A program made the translations under genes and the position numbers. Positions 1 to 9,490 of a DNA stretch of 64,000 nt are shown here, piece after piece (the stretch's first letter is position 1; the number at the start of each line of letters is the position of its first letter). The stretch is taken from positions 234,275 to 298,274 of the forward strand of contig CAWHTX010000019.1 in assembly GCA_963832355.1 (NCBI GenBank). Direction: 5' to 3'. Source of the DNA: DATFVA01 sp963832355. Its GTDB lineage: Bacteria > Bacteroidota > Ignavibacteria > Ignavibacteriales > Ignavibacteriaceae. The notes under the pieces were generated by a model. That model saw only the letters and a list, made by a program, of their open reading frames with translations. It was not told the origin of the DNA and ran no database searches.

Positions 1-1641
1 GTACTGGGTATTTATTTCATATCCCCAGTTATCCCTCAGCTGCATATTAAACCCGATCAACCCCATATAATCAGTAAAGTTATCTGCTTTTTCATAATTT
101 AAATACGGTCCCGCGTAAATCAGCATCTGGCTAATGTAACCGGTTTCATAATTAAAAACGGGTCCGGTGATGGCAGTAAATTCTCCTGTTCCTGTCCACG
201 GAACATAACCAACTTCGCTGATATCAAACTTCTCACCTATATACCTGCTCCGTGCGTATGCCAGCCAATTATTAGTTACACTGGTGAACCCGGTGGAAAA
301 GGCAAAATCGCCGTCAGAGTTTTTAATTGATCTGGCAATCTGGTAAGACAGCTGCCACTCTGACTGTCTGAATGCGCCGTCTATATCAATAACACCGTAA
401 GTACTGTCTTTTGTCTGTTTCCCGACAAATAAGATCCCGGCCTGCGAGTTGCCGAAAATCTGCTTCTTTAATCTTACTGATCCGAAGTATGCCTGGTCCT
501 CTGTCAGATGTTCTCCGTCATCTGTATAATTCTTTTCCCCGGTCATCGCAACAAAGCCTCCATACTCCCAGTCACCCAGCCTTCCAAAGGCTTTTGCTCC
601 GGCGTATAAGGGAACTTCTGAACCATCGGGCAGTTTTTTACCAATCCTGCGGGAATAGAATAATTCAAGGGGTCTGTAAAATCCCGTGTTCGACTGTCTT
701 CCCGAAGCCATAAATATTTCATTACCTTCAGTAAAGAATGGTCTTCTCTCTGAGAAGTAAGACTCATACCTGGATATATTGAATGAATAAGGATCGGCTT
801 CTATCTGGGCGAAGTCGGGATTTGCAGTCAGCTGAAACTTTAATTTGGGAGAAGGGTTATACAGCAGATCCAGTCCCAGTTTACCTTTAACATCATACTT
901 GTCATTTTCGTTTAAAGTCGCTTTTGATATCCCGACAGGATAAGCTTCAAGATTTACTCCCTGAACCTGTGGTTTGAAGTTTTCAAAAACCAGCTTTCCG
1001 AACTTAGAAATACGCTGACCTTCATTCTGTTCGTAGCTGCACCAGTACAGATCCTCTGCCTGCTTGGGAATCCACCTGTCGAAATCCAGTCCCCATGAGT
1101 TCGCCTTATCATCATACTGAAAGGACTTGTAAGGGATTTTCATTTCCACAACATAGCCCCAGTCATAAACCTTCGAATCGGCAAACCATATACCATCCCA
1201 GCTGTAATCCCTGTTCCGTGCATCATCCAGCAGACGACAGTCGGCCTGCACACCGGAGGCAGAGACAGCAAACTTGTAAGCTGTCTTTTCATCATTGAAA
1301 GAATCGAGCATTATCGAAACCACATCCCCGTCAAAGTTATCAATTGAACCGGTACTGGCCTGGATATCATTTTTATTGTCGTAGCAGACCATCAGGCAGT
1401 ACAACGCATCCTGCGTAGTTAAAACTTTTGCTATGGTCCTGCGTGAAGGCTGCTGCCCGAAATAGGGCTGAAGCTGAAAGAAGTCGCTCACGGAATCAAC
1501 TTTACTCCATTCCGCATCGATTATACCGTCAATTTTTATCCCGGTATCCATTTCTTTTAAGAGCATGATTTTATTCTGATTCTTGCTCGGGGCAGCAAAT
1601 AACAGGGTTGAGAATAATGTAAGAAGCAGTAATTTTTTCAT
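1..1641 (-). CDS. CBM9-like / DUF5916 outer-membrane protein, 3' end outside the window
   Basis: An open frame of 547 codons runs from an ATG at 1641 to the window edge with no stop. A GGAGG lies just upstream of the ATG. The product starts with a signal peptide (MKKLLLLTLFSTLLFA). Residues about 25-200 resemble a family 9 carbohydrate-binding module (a start like GIKIDGIIDAEW, then VEMKIPYKSF). After that comes a DUF5916-like beta-barrel region containing FSERRPFFTEG, the usual signature of these proteins. The family normally has 700-900 residues, so roughly a third is missing. It is probably an outer-membrane protein; the substrate is unknown. It lies downstream of the alpha-mannosidase on the same strand, separated by about 195 bp and a GC-rich hairpin. 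The family call is confident, the function is not. Confidence 0.85.
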   Translation of the reverse strand, partial: MKKLLLLTLFSTLLFAAPSKNQNKIMLLKEMDTGIKIDGIIDAEWSKVDSVSDFFQLQPYFGQQPSRRTIAKVLTTQDALYCLMVCYDNKNDIQASTGSIDNFDGDVVSIMLDSFNDEKTAYKFAVSASGVQADCRLLDDARNRDYSWDGIWFADSKVYDWGYVVEMKIPYKSFQYDDKANSWGLDFDRWIPKQAEDLYWCSYEQNEGQRISKFGKLVFENFKPQVQGVNLEAYPVGISKATLNENDKYDVKGKLGLDLLYNPSPKLKFQLTANPDFAQIEADPYSFNISRYESYFSERRPFFTEGNEIFMASGRQSNTGFYRPLELFYSRRIGKKLPDGSEVPLYAGAKAFGRLGDWEYGGFVAMTGEKNYTDDGEHLTEDQAYFGSVRLKKQIFGNSQAGILFVGKQTKDSTYGVIDIDGAFRQSEWQLSYQIARSIKNSDGDFAFSTGFTSVTNNWLAYARSRYIGEKFDISEVGYVPWTGTGEFTAITGPVFNYETGYISQMLIYAGPYLNYEKADNFTDYMGLIGFNMQLRDNWGYEINTQY

Positions 1642-1793
1642 AACCTCCACTCAATAAAATGATTCCTTTTGCCCTTTTAGACTGCAAAGAAAAGGAAATG
1701 TTACTTAGTTTTTGTGAAGTTTATATGAATGGTTTTAAAAGATTATGAACGGCAGGAACCAGTAAAAAAAGTGTGTATAATTCCGGAAATTTG

Positions 1794-1813
1794 CCCCGGG
1801 ATTTATCCCGGGG
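1794..1813. other. GC-rich hairpin between two minus-strand genes
   Basis: CCCCGGGA and TCCCGGGG form an 8-bp perfect stem around a TTTA loop, just beyond the alpha-mannosidase stop codon. There is no T-tract on either side, so it is more likely an mRNA 3'-end stabiliser or a weak terminator than a classical Rho-independent terminator. Confidence 0.45.
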
Positions 1814-1835
1814 TACAGGATAACTAACTTAGAAT

Positions 1836-4800
1836 TTATTTAAAGTATGCTTTAACTGTTATGACAGAATTTTTAGGTGTCATCAACGTCAGCTTCTTCC
1901 CTTCAAATTCCAGGGGTTTACCGGTTTCTTCCATAAAGTTTGACTCAACAACTTTAACAGGAACCTGAGGAAATTCAACCTCCGCCCTGGTGTCTTTTCC
2001 CTCACTCTCATACCACTGGAAAATATAAGCGTCTTCATCCTCAGCTTTCTTACATGTAGTAAGTACCAGGTTTGGAGCATTTATTTTGACAAACGAATAT
2101 TCTGCCGGCAGCGATCCGTTGTGAACGCCGGTTAAAAATGGTATCAGCCTGTAGTTAAAGTCGTACCCTTTATTAACAGTATTTCCATCCCGCCAGCTTC
2201 CCTTATGCGGATATAATGAATACTCTATCTCATGCTCTCCTCTGTCGGCAGTCGGATCAGGCCAGTCGGGTGAACGCAGCAGCGAAAGTCTCATTATATT
2301 ATCTTTAACATCGTAACCGTATTTAGAATTGTTAAGCAGACTTACTCCATAGCCGTTGTCCGATACATCAGCCCAGCGGATAGCCGGAACCTCAAACCTT
2401 GCCTTATTCCAGGGAGTGTTCCTTTGTGTTGAACGCTGTATATATCCATATGGTATTTCGTAAGTTGCTTCGGTATCCTGGACGGCCAGCGGAAATTCCA
2501 CCTTAAGCATCGTTTTTTCCTCCCACCAGTCAGCATCAGTAAGAAAATCAATTCTGTCGATGCCTTTATATAAAATTATATCCTGCCGGAAGAACGAAGA
2601 AGGAAAGTTGGGAGTTGGAAAATCTTTTACCACACCGGGCTGAAGGTAATCATGGTAAACACTCAGCACAGTTCTGACAGGACCATCCTCTTTAAGTTCG
2701 ATCTTCTTAAAATTCACGGGATACTCCAACCCTGTCCACCCGATATTCCACGCATCCCACGCAGTTGGTTTGTCTTCAAGCAGCTGAAGCCGGTTGCCTT
2801 CACCCGCCAGCACTTCCTTTTTATTCTTCTTATCGTAAATACTTTTTATCCAGCCGCTGTCGGGATCCACTGTCACCTTATAATATTCATTTTCAATTGT
2901 ATTATTGGAAGCAATTTTATTTCCCGGCAGGTCATTACCGGATCTCTGCTTCAGGTAGTAAACCTTATACCCGTAGGAAGGCACACCATCGGCTATAAAA
3001 ATGATCTTATCCTTATAAGTATCTTCTTTAATTAATTGTGAAGGGATTACTTTACCATCCTTGTCATAAACAGCATAAGAAGTTAAGTCACCTTCCGGAA
3101 GCTCAAACTGCACCACATCTTTACGTTCCCAGGAAAGAGGATTGAACACAACCAGGGGTTTCCCGTCTTTAACAAATGAGGTATTAATATTATTGGTAAT
3201 ATTTTTAAGAGCTTCGTCTGTATTATAGTCCGCGATATCAAGTGAGTGTTTATATGTTTTCATTGCATCTATATATATCTCCCTTATACCGGAACCGGGC
3301 AGCAGATCATGGAACTGGTTAAGCATCACTCCCTGCCATGCCTCCTCAAGATCACTGCTTCTGTATTTTCCATTAAACAAGAGATTGGAAAGAGAGGATA
3401 ACTTTTCGGTATTCGTCAGTTTTATTTCACTCAGGCGGTTATATTTTTTCATTTTAGCCTGGGTTGTATAAGTGCCGCGGTGATACTCAAGGTAAAGCTC
3501 ATCATCCCATACAGGTACATCTGAAAGGTCCTGCTTCTTCAGCCAGTCAAGATACTCCTTAGTAGTTCCGTACACCACGTTTGGGTATATATCAAGTGTT
3601 CTTAAATGCTGTATTCTGTCGATCATCTCTATGGAGGGTCCGCCGCCATGATCCCCGACGCCGAACAGCACGAGCATATTGGTAAAGCCGGTGTTTGCTT
3701 CAAACTGCCGCAGCCAGTCGACCAGTCCGTATGCCTGGGTTATCGTATTCACATAATCGAAGGGGAAATATGATAGGATCTTTGAACCGTCGGGTGACTC
3801 CCACCAGAAAACACGGTAAGGAAAAACATTTGTATCGTTCCAGCCGATTTTCTGAGTAACGAAGGCATCGATGCCGGCATTCTGATAAAACATCGGCATA
3901 TTCCAGTTATAGCCGAAAGAATCGGGATTCCATCCGATGTGAATATCGGCTCCAAGTTCCTTCTTAAAATATTTTTTTGCATAGAGTATCTGCCGCATCC
4001 AGGAAGGACCGTCGATAAGATTGCAGTCGGGCTCAATCCACATCCCGCCGATAGCTTCCCATCTTCCGGCAGCCATTTTTTGTTTAATCCCGCTGAATAC
4101 ATCAGGGTAGTAATCTTCCATCCACTTATAATACTGTGCCGCACTCTGTGTATAGGTGAATTCCGGTTTCTCATCCATCATATGGAAGACTGAACTGAAG
4201 GTATTTTTGCAGACAGCAATAGTTTCCTTCTCCCTCCACAGCCAGGCAGCATCTATATGCGCGTTGGAATCGAAGAAGAGAGTAAACTTTTTAGCATATT
4301 CCTTTATTGGCTGAAGCTGCGACCGGACCTCGTCCATTGAGGTCTTAAACTTCTGAATATCCCCGTTTCCAAGGGCATCTATATCGACTTCGGCGGCAAG
4401 TTTCTGCAGCAGTTTATTAAGTCTTGCTTTTTCCTCTTTGTTCTGTTTCGATTTATCTGTTCCCGGATCGGTCCTTACACGTGCATTTGTCTGGTAAGTA
4501 TCAAAGCTCAGCAGTTTCTGACCAACTTTCATACTTAAAGAGAAATCCAGAATAGACTGCCTCAGGTCTTTGGTACCGGCCATATCAATCCTTGCCCGGA
4601 GAAGACGCAGCGGTCCCCCGGTATTGATCGCTTTTATTGCAATAAGAAATTTATCCCCCGGTTTCGCATTCTCTGTTAACGTAAATTCACCATCCCACGG
4701 AAAGTAACCCTTATTCTCTCCGTTCACATAGAAGTAGCCGTAATCATCAACCGATACAAGAAAAGTGATCTTCCCTTCTACGGGCTTCCCGAGTATGGTT

Positions 4801-5075
4801 TCCGGAAGTATGATCTCTTTCCTCAGCCAGCAGGAATCTTCGTAGTTCTTTTCATCCACTCTCAGAATACCCCATGATGAATCATCGAAACCTGCAGAGG
4901 CAGGGTCGCCTTCGATCGGTTTTGCCAGGTCGGGACTTATCCTCCAGTTGTTAAAACTGTTCGCGGTAAGCGAATCAAGAGCATCAGATAATTTATCAAC
5001 GTTGGTCTGTGCCATACTCATAACCGAAAATATTATGAAGAAAAAGATGACTGCTTTATAATTTGAATTATTCAT
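1836..5075 (-). CDS. Secreted alpha-mannosidase, glycoside hydrolase family 38
   Basis: This 1079-residue protein has a signal peptide (residues 1-22, ending MSMAQ), so it acts in the periplasm or outside the cell. GH38 enzymes are zinc-dependent retaining alpha-mannosidases. Visible signatures are NAHIDAAWLW (HxD zinc ligands, about residue 272), WNPDSFGYN (the Asp near residue 384 matches the family nucleophile), a GDHGGGPS segment near 475 and NQFHDLLPGSG near 590 (the His matches a further zinc ligand). The N-terminal 160 residues look like an added carbohydrate-binding or jelly-roll domain (DDSSWGILRV, FLVSVDDYGYFYVNG). The C-terminal half is the usual beta-sandwich region. It stands alone on this strand with carbohydrate proteins around it, so degradation of mannose-containing glycans is likely. 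Confidence 0.93.
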   Translation of the reverse strand: MNNSNYKAVIFFFIIFSVMSMAQTNVDKLSDALDSLTANSFNNWRISPDLAKPIEGDPASAGFDDSSWGILRVDEKNYEDSCWLRKEIILPETILGKPVEGKITFLVSVDDYGYFYVNGENKGYFPWDGEFTLTENAKPGDKFLIAIKAINTGGPLRLLRARIDMAGTKDLRQSILDFSLSMKVGQKLLSFDTYQTNARVRTDPGTDKSKQNKEEKARLNKLLQKLAAEVDIDALGNGDIQKFKTSMDEVRSQLQPIKEYAKKFTLFFDSNAHIDAAWLWREKETIAVCKNTFSSVFHMMDEKPEFTYTQSAAQYYKWMEDYYPDVFSGIKQKMAAGRWEAIGGMWIEPDCNLIDGPSWMRQILYAKKYFKKELGADIHIGWNPDSFGYNWNMPMFYQNAGIDAFVTQKIGWNDTNVFPYRVFWWESPDGSKILSYFPFDYVNTITQAYGLVDWLRQFEANTGFTNMLVLFGVGDHGGGPSIEMIDRIQHLRTLDIYPNVVYGTTKEYLDWLKKQDLSDVPVWDDELYLEYHRGTYTTQAKMKKYNRLSEIKLTNTEKLSSLSNLLFNGKYRSSDLEEAWQGVMLNQFHDLLPGSGIREIYIDAMKTYKHSLDIADYNTDEALKNITNNINTSFVKDGKPLVVFNPLSWERKDVVQFELPEGDLTSYAVYDKDGKVIPSQLIKEDTYKDKIIFIADGVPSYGYKVYYLKQRSGNDLPGNKIASNNTIENEYYKVTVDPDSGWIKSIYDKKNKKEVLAGEGNRLQLLEDKPTAWDAWNIGWTGLEYPVNFKKIELKEDGPVRTVLSVYHDYLQPGVVKDFPTPNFPSSFFRQDIILYKGIDRIDFLTDADWWEEKTMLKVEFPLAVQDTEATYEIPYGYIQRSTQRNTPWNKARFEVPAIRWADVSDNGYGVSLLNNSKYGYDVKDNIMRLSLLRSPDWPDPTADRGEHEIEYSLYPHKGSWRDGNTVNKGYDFNYRLIPFLTGVHNGSLPAEYSFVKINAPNLVLTTCKKAEDEDAYIFQWYESEGKDTRAEVEFPQVPVKVVESNFMEETGKPLEFEGKKLTLMTPKNSVITVKAYFK

Positions 5076-5270
5076 TTTGCTACGGGATTTGTTGAAGGGA
5101 TATGCTGGTTCTTGTTTTCATTAGTACAAATCTACATAAATCACTAATTATTTTTAATATCAGGTAAGGTTTCTCTTTCTTCATAATTAAAATCTTAATT
5201 GAATAATTTCTGAATTATCCGTAAATACATATATAAATTATAGAAGGTGGAACTATCTAAGGGATTACAA

Positions 5271-5933
5271 ATGAAATCTCTCATAATTTTTTTGATGGCT
5301 TTATTAAGTTTTGCCGGCTGCTCAACTACTCACTACCTGAAATATTACAAATCCAGTAAACAATTTTACGAACATTATAATAGATTCGCAGGCAAGACGG
5401 ATATCGAAGTGGTTCTGTCGAATGACAGCGTAATGTACTTTGATAACCATTCAGTGATAAGAAATGACACACTATACTACTTTAAAACTGAATCGGAGGA
5501 AAAGAAATACAATCTGCCCAGCAGCGGTATACGGAGCATCCATTACAATGCTTACAAACAAAAGAAAGCGAATATAATACTGGATAATGGCCTGAAACTA
5601 AAAGCCGGATCAATCGTTGTCTCTGCTGATTCCATCAGCTTTATAGGAACCAGGGAATGGCTTGGCAAAATACCGCTCGTGCCCGTCGATGAACTTAAAG
5701 TGGTAAGCTATAAAAATCACTGGAGAGCAGCGGTGACCGGAGCTCTCGCCGGAATATTACTCGGCGGTATTGTGGGAACAACAGGGTGGGTTTTCCACCC
5801 TATGGACGGCGGTATGACCGAACAGTTTGATCAGGCGAGTGCAACATTTATAGGTGCGTTCACGGGATTGCTGATCGGACCGGTCGTCGGTTACTTTATC
5901 GGCTGGAACATTAATTATCAATTTTCCCCGTAG
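5271..5933 (+). CDS. Hypothetical lipoprotein with glycine-rich membrane-associated C-terminus
   Basis: I start this at the ATG at 5271 rather than the in-frame GTG at 5247, because the ATG opens directly into a lipoprotein signal (MKSLIIFLMALLSFAGC, lipobox FAGC). The 220-residue product has a charged middle with beta-strand character. Two glycine-rich hydrophobic stretches follow (VTGALAGILLGGIVGTTGWV and IGAFTGLLIGPVVGYFIGW), of the type seen in glycine-zipper envelope proteins. No named family was recognised. It converges with the ABC permease gene, with only 12 bp between the stop codons. Confidence 0.75.
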   Translation: MKSLIIFLMALLSFAGCSTTHYLKYYKSSKQFYEHYNRFAGKTDIEVVLSNDSVMYFDNHSVIRNDTLYYFKTESEEKKYNLPSSGIRSIHYNAYKQKKANIILDNGLKLKAGSIVVSADSISFIGTREWLGKIPLVPVDELKVVSYKNHWRAAVTGALAGILLGGIVGTTGWVFHPMDGGMTEQFDQASATFIGAFTGLLIGPVVGYFIGWNINYQFSP

Positions 5934-5945
5934 AGCAATATGGTT

Positions 5946-6905
5946 TTAGTTTTTCCTTAGCTGATCCAGTAGAACGGCGAGAAGAATTACCACACCCACA
6001 ATTACCTGCTGAACGTAGCTTCCTACATTTAAGAGATTTAACCCGTTCCGTAAAACAGCGATCAGCATAGCCCCGAGGAATGTTCCGATGATTGTTCCCC
6101 TGCCCCCAAACAAACTTGTCCCCCCTACAACAACTGCAGCAATCACATCGAGTTCATACATTAGTCCCGCATTCGGCTGACCCGAGTTTATCCTTGATGC
6201 CAGCAGAATACCCGCCAGCGCAGATAATACTCCCGATATAACATATACAGAAATCAGTATCCTGTTCGTTTTAATACCGGCAAGACGGGCTGCCTCAACA
6301 TTTCCCCCTACCGCATAAACATATCTTCCAAATCTTGTTCTGGTTAAAACAATATGTGATACAATAAAGACGATTACCATTATAATAGTCGGAACCGGGA
6401 TACCAATAATCCTTCCCCCTCCGAGATAGGCGAATACATCAGGCAGCTCCCAGATGGGTCTTCCTTCAGTATAAACAAAAGAGGCCCCGCGCCAGATCGT
6501 CATTAAGGCCAGGGTAACTATGAAAGGAGTTATCTTAAACCTTGTGACAAAAATGCCTGCTATATAACCAGAGAAAACTCCGAACAACAATCCCGCAAGT
6601 ATACCAAGGGTGAGACTCACATAAACAGGCATATCAATTTTAATAACACTTGTGGCAAGTATTCCAGCAAATGCCACCAGTGAGCCGACGGATAAATCAA
6701 TTCCGGCAGTCAGAATTACGAATGTCATTCCTGCAGCGATTATTGCTGTGATTGAAGCCTGGAGGGAAATATTAAGAAGGTTTTCTGTAGTAAAGAAATA
6801 CTGCGAAAACTGCGAGAATAAAATAATTTCAGCAATTAAGGCAAGGCCTATACTGAATTCGCTTATTATTTCAACCAGTCTTGCTCTTTTGAGGTCAGCC
6901 TGCAT
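5946..6905 (-). CDS. Ribose-type sugar ABC transporter permease (RbsC-like)
   Basis: This 319-residue integral membrane protein has the BPD_transp_2 pattern of sugar ABC permeases. Around eight to ten hydrophobic segments are visible, together with the conserved GIDLSVGSLVAFAG, VTLALMTIWRGASFVYTEG and AVVVGGTSLFGGRGT segments. It forms the channel for a carbohydrate delivered by the binding lipoprotein at 8395-9330. Its ATG overlaps the end of the ATPase gene by 11 bases (ATGCAGGCTGA), so translation is probably coupled. The length is normal for the family. The transported sugar cannot be read from the sequence. Confidence 0.92.
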   Translation of the reverse strand: MQADLKRARLVEIISEFSIGLALIAEIILFSQFSQYFFTTENLLNISLQASITAIIAAGMTFVILTAGIDLSVGSLVAFAGILATSVIKIDMPVYVSLTLGILAGLLFGVFSGYIAGIFVTRFKITPFIVTLALMTIWRGASFVYTEGRPIWELPDVFAYLGGGRIIGIPVPTIIMVIVFIVSHIVLTRTRFGRYVYAVGGNVEAARLAGIKTNRILISVYVISGVLSALAGILLASRINSGQPNAGLMYELDVIAAVVVGGTSLFGGRGTIIGTFLGAMLIAVLRNGLNLLNVGSYVQQVIVGVVILLAVLLDQLRKN

Positions 6906-8398
6906 CTTTTACCTTTGACGAAAATTTTGTTGCCAGATCCAGGATCTTTTCCTGGGTAACTTCCTCACGTGAAAGCATTCCTGTTATTCTCCCTTCGCAC
7001 ATCACCATGATCCTGTCAGATATCCCCATAAGCTCAGGAAGTTCAGAAGAGATTACGATGATACCCTTTCCCTGTTCTGCAAGTTTATTGATCAAATTAT
7101 AGATCTCAAATTTAACACCTACATCAATTCCCGATGTGGGTTCATCAAAAATGAGGATATCAGAATTGGTTTCGAGCCAGCGGGCCAGCACTACTTTCTG
7201 GCGGTTGCCGCCGCTTAGTGCCTCAACACCGGTTTCAATAGATGGAGCTTTAATCTTCAGCTGATCGAACTGTTTCTGCGATTCAGAGATCTCTTTCTCT
7301 TTATGAATGAATAGTAAACCTTTCATATTATCGAGACTTGACACAGCGATATTTTCACGAATGCTGAGATTCATAAAGAGTCCCAGCAGGTTTCTGTCCT
7401 CCGTCAGCAGTCCCAAGTCCTTTTTTTATTGCGTCACGGGGAGACCTTATCTCAGCCTCCCTGTTTTTAATAAATATCCTGCCGCCGGTTTTTTTATCGG
7501 CTCCGAACACAGCACGCACAAGCTCACTTCTGCCTGCACCTACTAAACCTGCAAGTCCGAGAATCTCGCCTCTCCTGAGACTGAAAGAAACGTCACTTAC
7601 CCTGTCGGAACTTAAATTTTCAACACGTAGAATTTCTTCACCCTTTACTGCCCTGTTCTCAGGGTATTCATCCGCAAGTTCGCGACCTACCATAAGCTTT
7701 ATGAGAAAGTTCTTATCAACATCTTTCATATCAGCCGAGTGAATAAATTTACCATCACGAAGCACCGTTACCCTGTCGCCGATCTCAAATATTTCCTCAA
7801 GCCTGTGCGATATATAAATTATCCCTACGCCCTTATCTTTCAGTCGGTTTATTATCCCGAAAAGATTTTTAATTTCTTTACTTGTCAACGGGGCTGTGGG
7901 TTCATCCATGGCAAGGATCTTAACGTTGCCGACAATAGCTTTGGCTATCTCAACCATTTGACGTTCGGCAGTACTTAGTCTGTACACCGGCATGCTCACA
8001 TTAATTGATTCTCCCAGCTGTGATAATACTTCTTCAGCTTTAATCTTCATTTCTTTTTCATTAAGGAAGAGAGCATCCTTTATCTCCCTTCCAAGGAAAA
8101 TATTTGAGGCAGCGGAAAGTTCGGGAACCAGCTTAAAATCCTGGTAGATAATACTGATTCCAAGTAACTGAGATTCAGATGGAGAGTTGTACTCTACGGG
8201 CAAACCATTTACTAATATTTCTCCTTTATCCTTCCTGATTGCGCCTGATAAAACTTTCATCAATGTGGATTTGCCGGCCCCGTTTTCCCCTATAAGGCAA
8301 TGAACCTCGCCCGGCTTCAGGTCAATCGAAACTTTATCTAATGCGAGTACACCGGGATACTGTTTAACAATATCCCGCATCTCCAGGAGATTGCTCAT
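6895..8398 (-). CDS. Ribose-type sugar ABC transporter ATP-binding protein, split by a one-base frameshift
   Basis: This is a two-domain sugar ABC ATPase (RbsA/MglA type, about 500 residues) in which each cassette lies in a different frame. The first part (8398 to about 7430) has Walker A GENGAGKST, signature LSTAERQMVEIAKA and Walker B LAMDEPTAP, then the start of the second cassette. The second part (about 7416-6895) has LSGGNRQKVVLARWL and LIFDEPTSGIDVG. Homology resumes at GLLTEDRN after a +1 shift. The switch lies at a run of seven A on the coding strand (7421-7427) followed by GGACTTGGGA. Removing one base there, or the A after GGG, restores a continuous family-like sequence. Sequencing error, a real mutation and polymerase slippage on the A-run are all possible. 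The start overlaps the binding-protein stop (ATGA). Confidence 0.85.
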
Positions 8399-9330
8399 TG
8401 AGGATTTTTCTGATTCTGAAGAGATTCTTTATCGACTATTCCCACTTCAACCGGAACGTTCTTAGGTACTATCTTACCACCAAAGTAATCATTAATTATA
8501 TCAATCGTTTTAACACCGATCTTTTTGGGATATTGAACAACATCTGCTTTAAGAGGCGAGCCTTTCATTATAGCATCAACTGCAGGCGGCGTAGCATCAT
8601 AACCGATTATGTAAATTCCTTTTCTGTTAAACTGTTTTACCGCATCGAGCGCCCCGAGGGCTGTATCATCATTTATTCCGAATATTCCGTCCAGCTGCGG
8701 ATTTGCCTGAAGAACATCCGCGGTTACCTGAAGCGATCTGTCGCGTACACCCTGACCGTTAACATCTGCCGCAACGGTTATATCGGGGTATTTGTCAATT
8801 GCTTCTCTGAAGCCTGCAACTCTGTCGAGCACCGAAGTTATTGCCGGCTGATTTATTATAGCAACCTTCCCCTTCCCGTTTAATAACTTCGCAAGATATT
8901 CACCTGCAAGTCTGCCGCCCTGTACATTATCAGAAGCGATATGCGAAACAACTTTTCCTTCCTCTGCAGCAATATCTGCAGTAAATACCGGGATACCGGC
9001 TTTATTGGCTTCGGCTATACCTGGGCCTATTCCTTTCGAATCTACCGGCGATACGATAATAGCATCAACCTTACGTGAGATAAAATCCTCTATCTGTGAT
9101 ATCTGCTTGCCAAGGTCCCAGTCGGCTGAAGTAATAATAAGCTTATAACCGTACTTGTCGGCCTCTTTCTTTAGTCCTTCCTCAAGGTCGCGGTAGAAAA
9201 TATGTCCCCGCGTTAAGAGACTTACACCTATTGTCTTTGTATTTTTGCCGGGATTACCTTCATTACCGCCGCAGGATACAAAAGTTACCGATAAAAGTAC
9301 TGTAAGAAAAAATGAGAATATTTTGTGCAT
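8395..9330 (-). CDS. Sugar ABC transporter substrate-binding lipoprotein (RbsB-like, Peripla_BP_4)
   Basis: The 311-residue product starts with a lipoprotein signal (SVTFVSC, Cys near residue 20). It continues as a type I periplasmic binding protein, with TIGVSLLTRGHIFYRDLEEG, AIIVSPVDSKGIGPGIAEA, FGINDDTALGALDAV and YIIGYDATPPAV, all typical of the ribose/galactose-binding group. It captures the sugar outside the inner membrane for the ATPase and permease genes that follow it. The order binding protein, ATPase, permease and the ATGA overlap indicate an operon. The gene diverges from the GH63-like glucosidase across about 160 bp, so the shared intergenic region may coordinate sugar uptake with hydrolysis. 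Confidence 0.92.
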   Translation of the reverse strand: MHKIFSFFLTVLLSVTFVSCGGNEGNPGKNTKTIGVSLLTRGHIFYRDLEEGLKKEADKYGYKLIITSADWDLGKQISQIEDFISRKVDAIIVSPVDSKGIGPGIAEANKAGIPVFTADIAAEEGKVVSHIASDNVQGGRLAGEYLAKLLNGKGKVAIINQPAITSVLDRVAGFREAIDKYPDITVAADVNGQGVRDRSLQVTADVLQANPQLDGIFGINDDTALGALDAVKQFNRKGIYIIGYDATPPAVDAIMKGSPLKADVVQYPKKIGVKTIDIINDYFGGKIVPKNVPVEVGIVDKESLQNQKNPQ

Positions 9331-9490
9331 ATTTCACCAGAGAGATAAGGGTTAAAACATTTTCAAAAATTTACCGTCCCAGCAGGATTAGTTGCTGAAA
9401 AACATAGTATTAAATGTAATTAAATCTGAAATTTAAATTAAGTGTCTTTACTTATAATAAATAAAAGAATTATATGCAGGTTATCGGCTG

